From positions 2,976,001 through 3,040,000 of the forward strand of contig NZ_CP132194.1 in assembly GCF_030718935.1 (NCBI RefSeq): a DNA stretch of 64,000 nucleotides. The letters are read 5' to 3'. A program made the translations under genes and the position numbers. This document shows positions 47,020 through 55,908 of this stretch, one piece after another (positions within the stretch are counted from its first letter, which is position 1; every line of letters starts with the position of its first letter). This DNA comes from Psychrobacter sp. M13 (GTDB lineage Bacteria; Pseudomonadota; Gammaproteobacteria; Pseudomonadales; Moraxellaceae). The notes under the pieces were generated by a model that saw nothing but the letters and a program-made list of their open reading frames with translations, made no database searches and was not told the origin of the DNA.

Positions 47020-47058
47020 TTGATGATAGACCACAATAATTTAATGATCGGCTTTAAG
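46993..47058 (+). repeat. Diverged direct repeat R1 (left of purine module)
   Basis: About 66 bp starting ACACATATCGGAAAGGTGT and ending near TTTAATGATCGGCTT match R2 at 50231-50296 in the same orientation at roughly 70-75% by eye. The two repeats enclose the xanthine permease and deaminase genes. Confidence 0.65.
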
Positions 47059-47065
47059 GCAATCA

Positions 47066-48457
47066 CTAAGCCACGTTGATCTCTGGATTCTCTCCTGATA
47101 GCTCTTCTTGCTCAACGTCATTATTCTTTTCCTTAGGCATAATCAAGCTCATCAAAATAGCAGAAATACCGGCAACAGTAACAGATGAGCTAAAAATACT
47201 TTTCATTAATGGTGGAAATGAATTAGTTATTTCAGGCACTGCAACCACACCGAGCCCTAAACCAAAAGAGACAGCCATAATGAGTAAGTCACGACGGTCT
47301 AACTCAGCAGTCGCTAAAATACGAATACCTGCGGCAGCAACCGTACCAAATATCACTAAGGTTGCTCCTCCTAAAACTGGTTTTGGTATGGTTTGTAATA
47401 CGGCACCAATAATCGGAAATAACCCAAGCAAAACAAGTAAACCCGCAACATAAAAGGCAACATAGCGACTTGCCACACCCGTTAACTGAATAACCCCATT
47501 ATTTTGACTAAAAGTCGACATTGGAAAACTGCCGAAGATAGCGGCTATACAAGAATTAACCCCATCACTTAATACACCACTTCTAATGCGATCAACGTAT
47601 ACAGGCCCTTGTGTAGGCTCATTCGAAACGACAGAGTTTGCCGTTAAATCACCTGTGGTCTCAATAGCAGTTACTACTGAGATAATAGCTATGGGAATAA
47701 ATGCCGCTAAGTCAAAGTTAAAACCATATTTAAAGGGCATAGGAACAGATATTAGTGCTGTATCAGGAATTGCAAAGGTAACCATTCCCATAAAGTAGGC
47801 AGTAATATAGCCAATTACCATACCGATCATAATACCAGAAAGGCGTAATATTGGATTATTAAAGCGATTCATGAAAATAACGGCAACTAATGTCACCGCG
47901 CCGACAATCACAAACTTTGCGGCACCAAATTCTTCATTACCAAAACCACCAGCGATATCTGTCATTCCTACTTCAAGTAACGATAAACCAATGGTAGTAA
48001 TAACTATGCCAGTGGTCACAGGTGTTATTACATTTTTTAGTTTATGGATAAAACGACTTAAAATTATTTCAACGAAAGAAGCAAAGAAAGCAACGCCAAA
48101 AATCATCGCTAAAATATCTTCTGGAGTACCACCCCGGTTTTTCACAATAAAACCCGCAGCTAAAATAGCACTTAAAAAGGCGAAGCTTGTTCCTTGTACA
48201 CAGAGTAGACCAGAGCCTATAGGACCAATGCGTTTAGCTTGTATAAAAGTACCAACACCGGAGACTACTAATGCCATTGAGATTAAATAAGGTAACTCAC
48301 TTCCTAATCCTAATGTACCGCCAATAACTAAAGCAGGGGTAATAATGCCAATAAAGCTGGCCAATATATGTTGCAAAGCAGCAAAAAAAGCTTTTTGTGG
48401 AGAAGGACGATCATGAAGACCGTATAACAATTCAGATTTTCTTCGTGGTGCGTTCAT
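47066..48457 (-). CDS. Xanthine/purine permease (NCS2 family, XanQ-like)
   Basis: The 463-residue membrane protein has about 14 hydrophobic segments and resembles E. coli XanQ closely: SELLYGLHDRPS, LQHILASFIGIITPAL, GPIGSGLLCVQGTSFAF, SVVTAIETTGDLTA (with the substrate-binding Glu) and FSQNNGVIQLTGVASRYV. NCS2 proteins import nucleobases with protons. The gene is directly upstream of a MITE remnant and shares direction with the 8-oxoguanine deaminase gene, which points to purine uptake and breakdown. Substrate xanthine or guanine-like is inferred. Confidence 0.88.
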   Translation of the reverse strand: MNAPRRKSELLYGLHDRPSPQKAFFAALQHILASFIGIITPALVIGGTLGLGSELPYLISMALVVSGVGTFIQAKRIGPIGSGLLCVQGTSFAFLSAILAAGFIVKNRGGTPEDILAMIFGVAFFASFVEIILSRFIHKLKNVITPVTTGIVITTIGLSLLEVGMTDIAGGFGNEEFGAAKFVIVGAVTLVAVIFMNRFNNPILRLSGIMIGMVIGYITAYFMGMVTFAIPDTALISVPMPFKYGFNFDLAAFIPIAIISVVTAIETTGDLTANSVVSNEPTQGPVYVDRIRSGVLSDGVNSCIAAIFGSFPMSTFSQNNGVIQLTGVASRYVAFYVAGLLVLLGLFPIIGAVLQTIPKPVLGGATLVIFGTVAAAGIRILATAELDRRDLLIMAVSFGLGLGVVAVPEITNSFPPLMKSIFSSSVTVAGISAILMSLIMPKEKNNDVEQEELSGENPEINVA

Positions 48458-48482
48458 AGAAACCTCTATTAAATATATTTAA

Positions 48483-48768
48483 TAAGGCATATTGAACATT
48501 CAATCATGGCACTGATAGCGACTATTTTTGTCAATGAAGCAGCAAAAAATCCTGTCTTGAGAACAGGTAAAGTAATCCTTTACTTATTTCGTCCTCGAAG
48601 CTGATGCTAAAACTGGCCCCCAGCTATTTATAAGCAGTGTGCTGCAAATCTAGCCAAGGCATTAGAATTATCATTAGCATTAGAATCAATTTTTGCCTAG
48701 TCTGAACCCAGCTTTTACAGAGCAGCAGCTATCAACAGTGTCTATTGGTGAATGTTTAACACGTCCTA
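48483..48768. mobile_element. Decayed MITE copy 2 (inverted relative to copy 1)
   Basis: The left end TAAGGCATATTGAACATTC and the following TGGCACTGATAGCGACTATTTTT match the reverse complement of the right end of copy 1. The right end, including TCTAGCCAAGGCATTAG and GGTGAATGTTTAACACGTCCTA, matches its left end. Many substitutions and a few small insertions separate the copies (286 against 268 bp), so this copy is old. It fills the gap between the permease and deaminase genes. Confidence 0.8.
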
Positions 48769-48800
48769 ATTGTGTTTATATAATTTACATTCACATATTT

Positions 48801-50153
48801 CTAAGCATGTGCCAAATTCGCCGCTAGCGTAATTTGTTTTGCCATTAATTGATTAATGTCAACATCAACCACTTGACCTTCTAACACACGCCATTTACCG
48901 GCAACCATTACCTTATCTGCTTTAGTTGCGCCACAAAGTAATAGTGCTGCAACAGGAGATCCTGCACCTGCAAAGCGTATTTCATCAAGTTTAAATAGCG
49001 CTATATCGGCTTGTTTACCTACTGCTATCTCCCCAATATCATCACGTCCTAAACATCCTGCTGAGCCTTTAGTGGCCCAATCAAACGCCTTTTGATGAGT
49101 AATCTCTTTAGCGCCATAGCGTAAACGTTGTAACAGTAAAGCTTGACGAACTTCACCAATCATATTCGAACCGTCATTTGATGCTGAGCCATCAACACCA
49201 AGACCGACAGGGCAACCTGCCTCTTGTAGTGCAATGGTAGGACACTGCCCTGACGCTAATATCATGTTTGATGAAGGGCAATGAGCAATCCCTACGTTAG
49301 CTGCCCCTAACCGTACTATTTCTTCATCATTAAAATGAATACCGTGTGCAAGCCACGTACGATTATTTAGCCAACCAACGCGCTCAAGATAGTCCACAGG
49401 GCGCACACCAAACATCTTTATACAAAAGTCTGTTTCATCATGGGTTTCGGCCAAATGGGTGTGCAAGCGAACATCAAGATCTTGAGCTAAATCAGCCGTT
49501 GCTCGCATTAGCTCTTCACTAACCGAAAATGGTGAGCATGGGGCTAGTGCTATGCGGGTCATCGCGCCATCTTCATGTTGATGATAGGCTTTAATCAATC
49601 GTTGGCTATCCTCTAAGATTTCGTGATCTGTTTGAATGGTGGTTCTGGGAGGTAAGCCGCCCTGATCTTCACCTAAGCTCATTGAGCCACGGGTAAGGTA
49701 AACACGAATACCTAGTTTGGTTGCCTGTTCTACTTGAATATCAATAGCATGCTCTAAACCATTAGGAAATAAATAATGATGATCACTGGCTGTAGTACAA
49801 CCAGAGAGTAGTAGTTCGCAAAGCGCTATTTGGGTAGATGTTGCTATCATTTCAGGGGTTAGTCTCGCCCAAACGGGATAGAGGCTTTGTAACCAAGGAA
49901 AGAGATTTTTGTTCAACGCGGCAGGAAAAGCACGGGTTAAGGTCTGATAAAAGTGATGGTGGCTATTGATTAAGCCGGGTATAAGAACGTGTTCATGGGC
50001 ATCGACTACTTCGTCAACCACTTGCAAAGGTTGTTCGCCAGCACTGATTAATTCAACAATAACATCATCTTGAATAACAATGCCACCCGCATAAGCTGGG
50101 TCTAAACAGTCGAGGGGATTTTTGATCCAAATTTTTTGAGATTTAACCTGCAT
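48801..50153 (-). CDS. 8-oxoguanine deaminase (amidohydrolase family)
   Basis: The 450-residue cytoplasmic zinc enzyme resembles the 8-oxoguanine deaminases that turn 8-oxoguanine into urate. Metal and catalytic residues are seen in NSHHHFYQTLTR, RLHTHLAETHDE, WLAHGIHF and GVDGSASNDGS. A guanine or another purine substrate cannot be excluded from the sequence alone, but the DHHYLFPNG and SMSLGEDQGGLPP stretches are typical of this subgroup. It lies with a xanthine permease in a module between direct repeats. Confidence 0.85.
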   Translation of the reverse strand: MQVKSQKIWIKNPLDCLDPAYAGGIVIQDDVIVELISAGEQPLQVVDEVVDAHEHVLIPGLINSHHHFYQTLTRAFPAALNKNLFPWLQSLYPVWARLTPEMIATSTQIALCELLLSGCTTASDHHYLFPNGLEHAIDIQVEQATKLGIRVYLTRGSMSLGEDQGGLPPRTTIQTDHEILEDSQRLIKAYHQHEDGAMTRIALAPCSPFSVSEELMRATADLAQDLDVRLHTHLAETHDETDFCIKMFGVRPVDYLERVGWLNNRTWLAHGIHFNDEEIVRLGAANVGIAHCPSSNMILASGQCPTIALQEAGCPVGLGVDGSASNDGSNMIGEVRQALLLQRLRYGAKEITHQKAFDWATKGSAGCLGRDDIGEIAVGKQADIALFKLDEIRFAGAGSPVAALLLCGATKADKVMVAGKWRVLEGQVVDVDINQLMAKQITLAANLAHA

Positions 50154-50547
50154 AGTGACTCCTAGTCATCAGGTTTAGGAAAGATTAAAAAAGTCTTAAT
50201 CGCTTAAACCCGGATGTAGGAGCTACTGGCACACAAACCGGAAAGGTGTGAAGAGTAGTTGATTTAAAATCACGGCTATTTAATGATCGCCTCCAAATCA
50301 TTGTTCATAAATATATTGGCAAAAAATAACTGCGTTGTCAATTATTAAATAAGTTTTGCTGTGCATTGCTATATCTAGTTCGATATAAAATCGATATACC
50401 TCGTATCATAAAGTGGTTTAGGTAGATTATTCTCTATCCACAGCCTTGGCATAAAAATTTAGCTTACGCTCCCTTTTTTCAACAGGATATATCTATCTTT
50501 AATTTTACTCTCGCCATTAGTATTTTTTTGAAATTTGTTAACAATGT
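50154..50547. other. Gene-free region between deaminase gene and LysR remnant
   Basis: These 394 bp hold the diverged direct repeat R2 (50231-50296) and otherwise AT-rich sequence with no convincing frame. The promoter of the deaminase gene should lie in the left part. Confidence 0.5.
50231..50296 (+). repeat. Diverged direct repeat R2 (right of purine module)
   Basis: Begins ACACAAACCGGAAAGGTGT and reaches TTTAATGATCGCCTC, matching R1 at 46993-47058 in the same orientation. Confidence 0.65.
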
Positions 50548-51081
50548 TCAGATGGTCATGCTGCTTTGAATATCATTTTTGGCGCTAAAAGCAATATCTA
50601 CGAATGCGCTTACTGTTGCGCTAACCTCATTTTTTTTAAATTGAATTTGTACCGGGATTTGCTTATTTACATTGTTTAAAGCTATAAAGTGACAGCCTTC
50701 GCTATATAGCTTTCGAACACAATACGGAGCTATCGCTACGCCTAATCCTGCTGCCACTTCGGTCACTAATGTTTGCACGTGTTTGGGTTGGCTGACGATA
50801 TTGGGCGAAAAACCTGCCTGTCTACATATCATGATGGTTTCATCAAATAGACCAAGAGCTTCATCACGATTAAAAATAATAAACTTCTCTTCCTTTAACT
50901 GCGTCAAATCAATAGTTTTCTGACTCGCCAGCGTATGGCTCTGGTTCACAATAGCAACAAGCTGATCGATATAAACATTATGGCTGACAAAGTCATCAGC
51001 AATAGCACTCAACAATGGCCTTGAAAAACCAATGTTGATACGGTCATTGTTGAACGCTTCTATTTGTTCGGTCACCTTCAT
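50548..51081 (-). pseudogene. LysR-type regulator gene lacking the DNA-binding domain
   Basis: The frame encodes 177 residues of the effector-binding domain only: TEQIEAFNNDRINIGFSRP at the start is the usual mid-protein sequence of LysR regulators, followed by LKEEKFIIFNRDE and EVAAGLGVAIAPYCV. About 115 N-terminal residues with the winged helix-turn-helix are missing. The homology stops exactly where a fragment of truC begins (51079), so the gene was cut by a rearrangement. It can no longer act as a normal regulator. It once may have controlled the neighbouring purine genes. Confidence 0.85.
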
Positions 51082-51180
51082 CCCGTTACTGGCGAGCCCT
51101 TGTTGCTAAAAGTAGGATTAGATGATCAATGGATAAACGTCTTGGAAGCGTTTATTTGGGTAGAGAGTGCTGAAATTTAG
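51079..51180 (+). pseudogene. Orphan fragment of the truC 3' end
   Basis: HPVTGEPLLLKVGLDDQW and a final WVESAEI followed by TAG match the last 34 residues of TruC encoded at 45865-46632 (bases 46522-46621). Identity is about 82% at the DNA level (about 18 differences in 100 bases), with the same strand. No further truC sequence precedes it; a truncated lysR takes its place. Confidence 0.88.
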
Positions 51181-51307
51181 GGTTCATCTTAAAAAATATT
51201 ATTAATAGAGTCGAAATACTGGCCTTAAAGTGGTCAGCAGACTTTAAAAGAAAAAGTAACCAATCCTAATATTATCGTGGGCGAATACAGCATCTAATTG
51301 AGAGTTT

Positions 51308-52084
51308 TTAAAACAACACGTCTATGTTTCTTAATATCATTATCAGACCACTAACCACCATAAGTATGAGCAGCATGACTCTAAACTGACTGATGCTTAT
51401 ACCCGCCAAAAAGCGTTTGCCAATGATATTGCCTACGACAGCACCTAGTCCTAATACTAGGCCATATAGCCAAATTTTAGCAGTGAGTACGCCAAAAAAG
51501 GTATAACTACCAATTTGTACAATACCTACAAAAAATGAATTAGCTGTTTTGGTGGCAATAAGGTTTTCTTTTTCTAGTCCAGCATTCATATAAAAAGGAT
51601 TGAGTATCGGACCAAGACCACCGACTAAGGTGCTCATAAAAGCAATGACAAAGCCTAAAGGAATAAATCCTACTTTCGGCATATCAAACGTTTTAGCGAC
51701 TTTACCGAACTTATATTGGAAAATAGTGGACACCAAAAACGCGCCAACCAGTAGTTGAATCCAGCCAGCATCTAAACGACTAAAAACCAATGCCGCTAAC
51801 CATGCTCCGATAATAGCACTTGGTACATAGTACTTAGTTAATGACCAATCAATATCACTCCAAAATAGGTACATTCTTGAAGTGTTGCTGATAAAAGTAG
51901 CTACGTTGATGACAGGTGGCGCAATCGCGGCTCCTACCATCCAAGAAGTGAATGGTATTAGTAAAATAGCACCACCACCACCTGAGATAGTTGAGATAAT
52001 AAAAGCTATCATCCCAGCGATAAAAAAACCTGCTAAATGCCACATTGGGATGGATTGTAATAAATCTAAAATAGGTATCATCAT
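51308..52084 (-). CDS. TauE/SafE-family anion exporter, copy 1
   Basis: The 258-residue membrane protein has seven to eight hydrophobic segments and TauE/SafE marks: FIISTISGGGGAILLIPF near residue 35 and STLVGGLGPILNPFY near 150. Family members carry sulfite, sulfoacetate or other organosulfur and organic anions across the inner membrane. It is a single gene preceding a terminator of the tct operon; it is only distantly related to the TauE product at 58323-59156. Confidence 0.85.
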   Translation of the reverse strand: MMIPILDLLQSIPMWHLAGFFIAGMIAFIISTISGGGGAILLIPFTSWMVGAAIAPPVINVATFISNTSRMYLFWSDIDWSLTKYYVPSAIIGAWLAALVFSRLDAGWIQLLVGAFLVSTIFQYKFGKVAKTFDMPKVGFIPLGFVIAFMSTLVGGLGPILNPFYMNAGLEKENLIATKTANSFFVGIVQIGSYTFFGVLTAKIWLYGLVLGLGAVVGNIIGKRFLAGISISQFRVMLLILMVVSGLIMILRNIDVLF

Positions 52085-52223
52085 AAAATCCTATTCCATA
52101 AATGATATTAATTGATAATGATTAACTCATTTTTCGTAATGAATTAGATATCTCATCCTAGTAGCCTTTATTCTTGTCAGAGCGTCAAAGTATTGTCAGA
52201 AATATAAGTCTTAACGAGCTGCT

Positions 52224-52260
52224 AAAAAAACGGCGGTCATACCCAGAGTACAACCGCCGT
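52224..52260 (-). terminator. Rho-independent terminator of the tct operon
   Basis: On the minus strand ACGGCGGT and ACCGCCGT form a GC-rich stem around a 15-base loop and end in seven T. It lies 34 bases after the tctA stop. Confidence 0.9.
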
Positions 52261-52294
52261 AAGAAATCTTTTTTAAGAATAAAGCAGTTAGGAT

Positions 52295-53800
52295 TTATCT
52301 AATAGCTTTCTTAAAGCGCTTACGATACATTTTGCGAATAATTGGCATGAATATCATGACAACTACCAAACCCCATAGTGACACGGTGATTGGGCTACTC
52401 CATAGAATAGACATCTCACCTTGGGAAATAGACAAGGCACGTCTGAGGTTAGATTCCATTAGCTCTCCTAGTACATAACCTAGAATAAGGGCTGATAGAG
52501 GGAAATGTAACTTACGTAAGAAATAACCAAATATCCCAAGTGCTACCATGAATACCATATCAAAAGTCGTGCTGTTGATAGAGTAAACACCAACGAAACT
52601 GATAGCAGCAATTGATGGTATCAAGATATAGTTTGGTACATTAAGTAGCTTAGAAAATACACCGACCAAAGGAATATTCATAACTAACAAGATAACGTTA
52701 CAAATAAATAGCGAGGCAATAAGACCCCAAACGATATCTGGCTGCTCAGTAAATAGCTGTGGACCTGGTGTAATATTATACAAAGTCAACGCACCCATCA
52801 TGACTGCTGTCGTACCAGAACCAGGAACACCCAAGGTCAACATTGGTACGAACGAACCACAGGCTGATGCGTTGTTAGCTGCCTCTGGAGAGGCTAAACC
52901 ACGAAGATCACCTTCACCAAATTTGCCAGTGTCTCCAGCAATTTTGCGCTCACTAGCGTAGGTCATAGCACTCGCGATAGTCGCGCCTGCACCCGGCAAA
53001 ATACCAACGAAGAAGCCCATTATGCCACTACGAACCATAGCGCCAATGGTAAAGAGAAACTCTTTTAGGTTGAACAAGCTACGCTTACCTTGCGCTATTA
53101 CTTTCCCACCAGTACTGGTTCTTTCGAGCAAAATCAAGATTTCACTGACACTGAAAAAGCCAATAACGATCGTTGTGAACTGAATACCATCAGACAAATT
53201 GACTGAATCAAAGGTATAGCGATAAATACCTGTGACTGCATCGACACCAACAGTAGCCAGACCCAAACCGATCAATGCTGACACTGCTGTCTTGATAGGT
53301 TGATCACCAACCAAACCACTCAAGCAGCAAATCGCGAATACCATCAATACGAAGTATTCAGCAGGTCCAAAAGACACCGCCCATTTGGCCAATAGAGGCG
53401 CGAATAAGACCACACCAATAGTCGCAATCGTAGAACCAACAAACGAGGCGACCGCAGAGATGGATAAGGCGATGCCTGCTTTGCCCTGAATCGCTAGCGG
53501 GTTACCATCTAATGAGGTCATAACCGCCGCGGCAGATCCCGGCACGTTAAGTAGAATGGCAGAAATACGACCGCCATATTCGCAACCAAGATAAACAGCT
53601 GCTAGTAAGATAAGCGCACTCTCTGGTGGCAGACCAAGGGCAAAGGCAAAAGGTAATAGAATTGCCACACCATTAATAGGGCCAAGGCCAGGCAACATAC
53701 CCACAACAGTACCAATAAAAGCACCGATAAGCGCAATAAGTAAGTTTTTGGGCAACATCGCTACGCCAAAACCTTGCATTAAAAAGTCAAAAGTTTCCAT
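52295..53800 (-). CDS. tctA: Tripartite tricarboxylate transporter, large membrane subunit TctA
   Basis: The 501-residue protein forms the translocation channel of a TTT transporter. It shows FIGTVVGMLPGLGPINGVAIL near residue 30, the repeat FFVGILPGAGATIASAM in the second half, and SPEAANNASACGSFVPMLTLG, all typical of TctA, with about ten to twelve hydrophobic segments. It is the last gene of tctC-tctB-tctA, 5 bp after tctB. Confidence 0.94.
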   Translation of the reverse strand: METFDFLMQGFGVAMLPKNLLIALIGAFIGTVVGMLPGLGPINGVAILLPFAFALGLPPESALILLAAVYLGCEYGGRISAILLNVPGSAAAVMTSLDGNPLAIQGKAGIALSISAVASFVGSTIATIGVVLFAPLLAKWAVSFGPAEYFVLMVFAICCLSGLVGDQPIKTAVSALIGLGLATVGVDAVTGIYRYTFDSVNLSDGIQFTTIVIGFFSVSEILILLERTSTGGKVIAQGKRSLFNLKEFLFTIGAMVRSGIMGFFVGILPGAGATIASAMTYASERKIAGDTGKFGEGDLRGLASPEAANNASACGSFVPMLTLGVPGSGTTAVMMGALTLYNITPGPQLFTEQPDIVWGLIASLFICNVILLVMNIPLVGVFSKLLNVPNYILIPSIAAISFVGVYSINSTTFDMVFMVALGIFGYFLRKLHFPLSALILGYVLGELMESNLRRALSISQGEMSILWSSPITVSLWGLVVVMIFMPIIRKMYRKRFKKAIR

Positions 53801-53805
53801 AATAG

Positions 53806-54261
53806 CTATCCCATAATTCCTGATAATATTCCAAGTGGCAGAATCACATCCAAAGCTATGTCAAATAAGACATACAGGGCGATACTGATCACAACTGAAA
53901 AGATAAGGCTTTTAATAGGATTGCCGGCAAACAATAAACCAACTGCAAAACACATCAGTGTCGTAGCAACAACAAAACCTAAAGGCTCAAAAACTAAGCT
54001 ATAAATCAATAATGCGCTGACACACAACACAAGATTTCTAAGCACGACATTGTTATAGCCTAAATCGATGACTTTTGTAAATCGCGCTGGACGAAAGGCA
54101 ATGACCAAAGTCAAAAGCGCCATAAGGGAGAAAATCAAAATAGGATAGGGTCTAGGGCCGATAGGATCATAGGCAATGGGAGCAACGTAACCAATAGCTA
54201 AATAGACCAAAAATAAGCTAAATAGCCCCATTAATCCAGAAAATGCACGTTCCATTGTCAT
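53806..54261 (-). CDS. tctB: Tripartite tricarboxylate transporter, small membrane subunit TctB
   Basis: The 151-residue form starts at the ATG at 54261, preceded by AAGGA at eight bases; the longer frame from 54309 lacks such a site. It has four hydrophobic segments and the DPIGPRPYPILIFSLMALL segment typical of TctB. It lies between tctC and tctA in the operon. Such subunits are poorly conserved, so the context adds much to the call. Confidence 0.88.
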   Translation of the reverse strand: MTMERAFSGLMGLFSLFLVYLAIGYVAPIAYDPIGPRPYPILIFSLMALLTLVIAFRPARFTKVIDLGYNNVVLRNLVLCVSALLIYSLVFEPLGFVVATTLMCFAVGLLFAGNPIKSLIFSVVISIALYVLFDIALDVILPLGILSGIMG

Positions 54262-54377
54262 AGAAGTATTCCTTAAATTCCAAAATAAGAAGGTTGATAG
54301 ATGTCTCATCTGTCAACCTTCGATAAATACTATAAAAATCAGTATTCAATCATTAAGGGGATATGATCTGAGTAATG

Positions 54378-55397
54378 CTACTTAGCTGCAGCATCAACAA
54401 GACCGTACTCAGCAGACAATTCACGTAGCTCATCTGTACGTTTATAAACGTATGCTTCTAGCTCATCACCAGTCATAGAGAATGGGAGTAGCTCTTGCTG
54501 CTCGCGTAATTCAGCGAATTTTGGATCCGCAAGCATGTTATCAAAGCTTGCTTTCCACCAGTCATAAGCGGCAGGACTGACATCTGGACCCATGTAATAA
54601 CCACGCATGACAGGCCAAGTAACGTCATAGCCTTGCTCTACAGCAGTAGGAATATCGGCCATAGTGCCGCCCAGTCTTTCATCTGCGAATACAGCCAATA
54701 CACGTAATTTGCCAGCAGTAGCTTGTGGCATGATCTCAGCGATACCAGCGCTCACGACAGTAACATGGTTACCCATTACCGCTGTAATTGCTTCGCCGCC
54801 ACCTTCCATTGCAACATAAGTCATGTCACTAGGGTTAACACCAACTGCCTTGGCTAAAATCGCCGTCTGCATCCAGTCTTGACCACCAACACTACCACCA
54901 GCCGCAAAACTAATTGCTTTTGGATTTGACTTAAGTTCAGCGATCAATCCCGCCAAATCTTTGATAGGTGACTCGGCATTGACAGCGATAGCACCATAAT
55001 CAGTACCAACAGCTGCTAGCCATTTCACATCTTTTTCAGTAAATTTCCCAAATTTTCCTTGCGATAAATTTAGGATAGAGCCAGTAGAGAAGGCAATGAT
55101 TGCATCGTTATTAGCGCGATCGTTAGCAACGATTTTGTTATAAGCAACAGCACCCACACCGCCTGGCATATAAGTGACTCGCATCGGATCTTCTAATAAA
55201 CCGGTATCTCTTAGGCCAGCTTGAGCAAGTTTACAAGTCAAGTCAAAGCCGCCACCTGGTTTTGCTGGGGCAATACATTCTGGACGTGAAGGACCTGCAA
55301 ACTCATCTGCGCCTACGCTAGCAGTTTTATTAGCATTGTCACAGGCTGTCAGAGATAGGATAGATAGACCAAGAGCCAAATAGGAAAGTTTTTTCAC
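54378..55397 (-). CDS. tctC: Tripartite tricarboxylate transporter substrate-binding lipoprotein TctC
   Basis: The 339-residue protein has a lipoprotein signal (lipobox LTAC, Cys19) and a periplasmic Bug/TctC fold: CIAPAKPGGGFDLTCKLAQ, YMPGGVGAVAYN, VSAGIAEIMPQATAGKLRVLAVF. It binds a carboxylate (citrate-like or other organic acid) and delivers it to TctAB. Start is GTG at 55397 with AAGGAG before it. It is the first gene of the operon, typically the most highly expressed. The ligand is not known. Confidence 0.93.
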   Translation of the reverse strand: MKKLSYLALGLSILSLTACDNANKTASVGADEFAGPSRPECIAPAKPGGGFDLTCKLAQAGLRDTGLLEDPMRVTYMPGGVGAVAYNKIVANDRANNDAIIAFSTGSILNLSQGKFGKFTEKDVKWLAAVGTDYGAIAVNAESPIKDLAGLIAELKSNPKAISFAAGGSVGGQDWMQTAILAKAVGVNPSDMTYVAMEGGGEAITAVMGNHVTVVSAGIAEIMPQATAGKLRVLAVFADERLGGTMADIPTAVEQGYDVTWPVMRGYYMGPDVSPAAYDWWKASFDNMLADPKFAELREQQELLPFSMTGDELEAYVYKRTDELRELSAEYGLVDAAAK

Positions 55398-55440
55398 ACG
55401 ACACTCCTTGTGTGTATTTTTACAGTAAAAATTTAATAGG

Positions 55441-55467
55441 ATTCTAATCAGAATAACAAATTGTCAA
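55441..55467 (-). promoter_or_regulatory. Candidate sigma-70 promoter of tctC
   Basis: On the minus strand TTGACA (55467-55462) is followed after 15 bases by TAGAAT (55446-55441). The spacing is short, so confidence is moderate. The start codon is 44 bases further on. Confidence 0.4.
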
Positions 55468-55483
55468 AATTACGATCAGATTA

Positions 55484-55503
55484 ATGAAGTTACTACACTT
55501 CAT
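55484..55503. promoter_or_regulatory. Candidate operator upstream of tctC
   Basis: ATGAAGT and ACTTCAT form an inverted repeat with 6 bases between, just upstream of the candidate -35 box. Confidence 0.3.
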
Positions 55504-55908
55504 CAGAATATGTTTTTTTGTCACTGTGCAAAAGTAACAGACTATTTAAAAAATAACAAGAAACATATGTATGTATATATGAATCTTATAGTAGTATACT
55601 TGCTCAAAGACTGATTCATTACCTCTTACTGCTCTAATAAAAAAGATAAAGATATTAAATTAGTATTTCTGAATGAATATTTTTATCAATTAAAACAACA
55701 GGATACTTAGTTTTTGATAGAAGAGATTATTGAGTCGTACTAAGCATCACATTGATATTAGCATCACTAAGAGACTACAATAACATTATAAGAAGTTATG
55801 CATTTATTATGAGGAACCGATCTATTGTGGTCAAAATATTGTGGTTAAAATAAGATAAGCAGATATAAATAATTCAAAGAGACTAAGACATACTTTACTT
55901 ATAAGCAG

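Larger units (their letters stand above)
55398..55908. other. Intergenic region upstream of tctC
   Basis: These 511 bp are very AT-rich and hold no gene that I can support. They contain a candidate promoter for tctC (55441-55467), a 7-bp inverted repeat (ATGAAGT/ACTTCAT, 55484-55503) that could be an operator, and the 3' side of the MatC-like gene without an obvious terminator. Confidence 0.5.

Noticed and set aside
47076..48290. Several plus-strand frames inside the xanthine permease gene
   Set aside because: Antisense shadows of a gene with clear family motifs; no ribosome-binding site or homology.
42605..48768. Composite transposon formed by the two MITE copies
   Set aside because: The copies differ greatly in decay and enclose the housekeeping genes glmS and truC, so joint transposition is unlikely.
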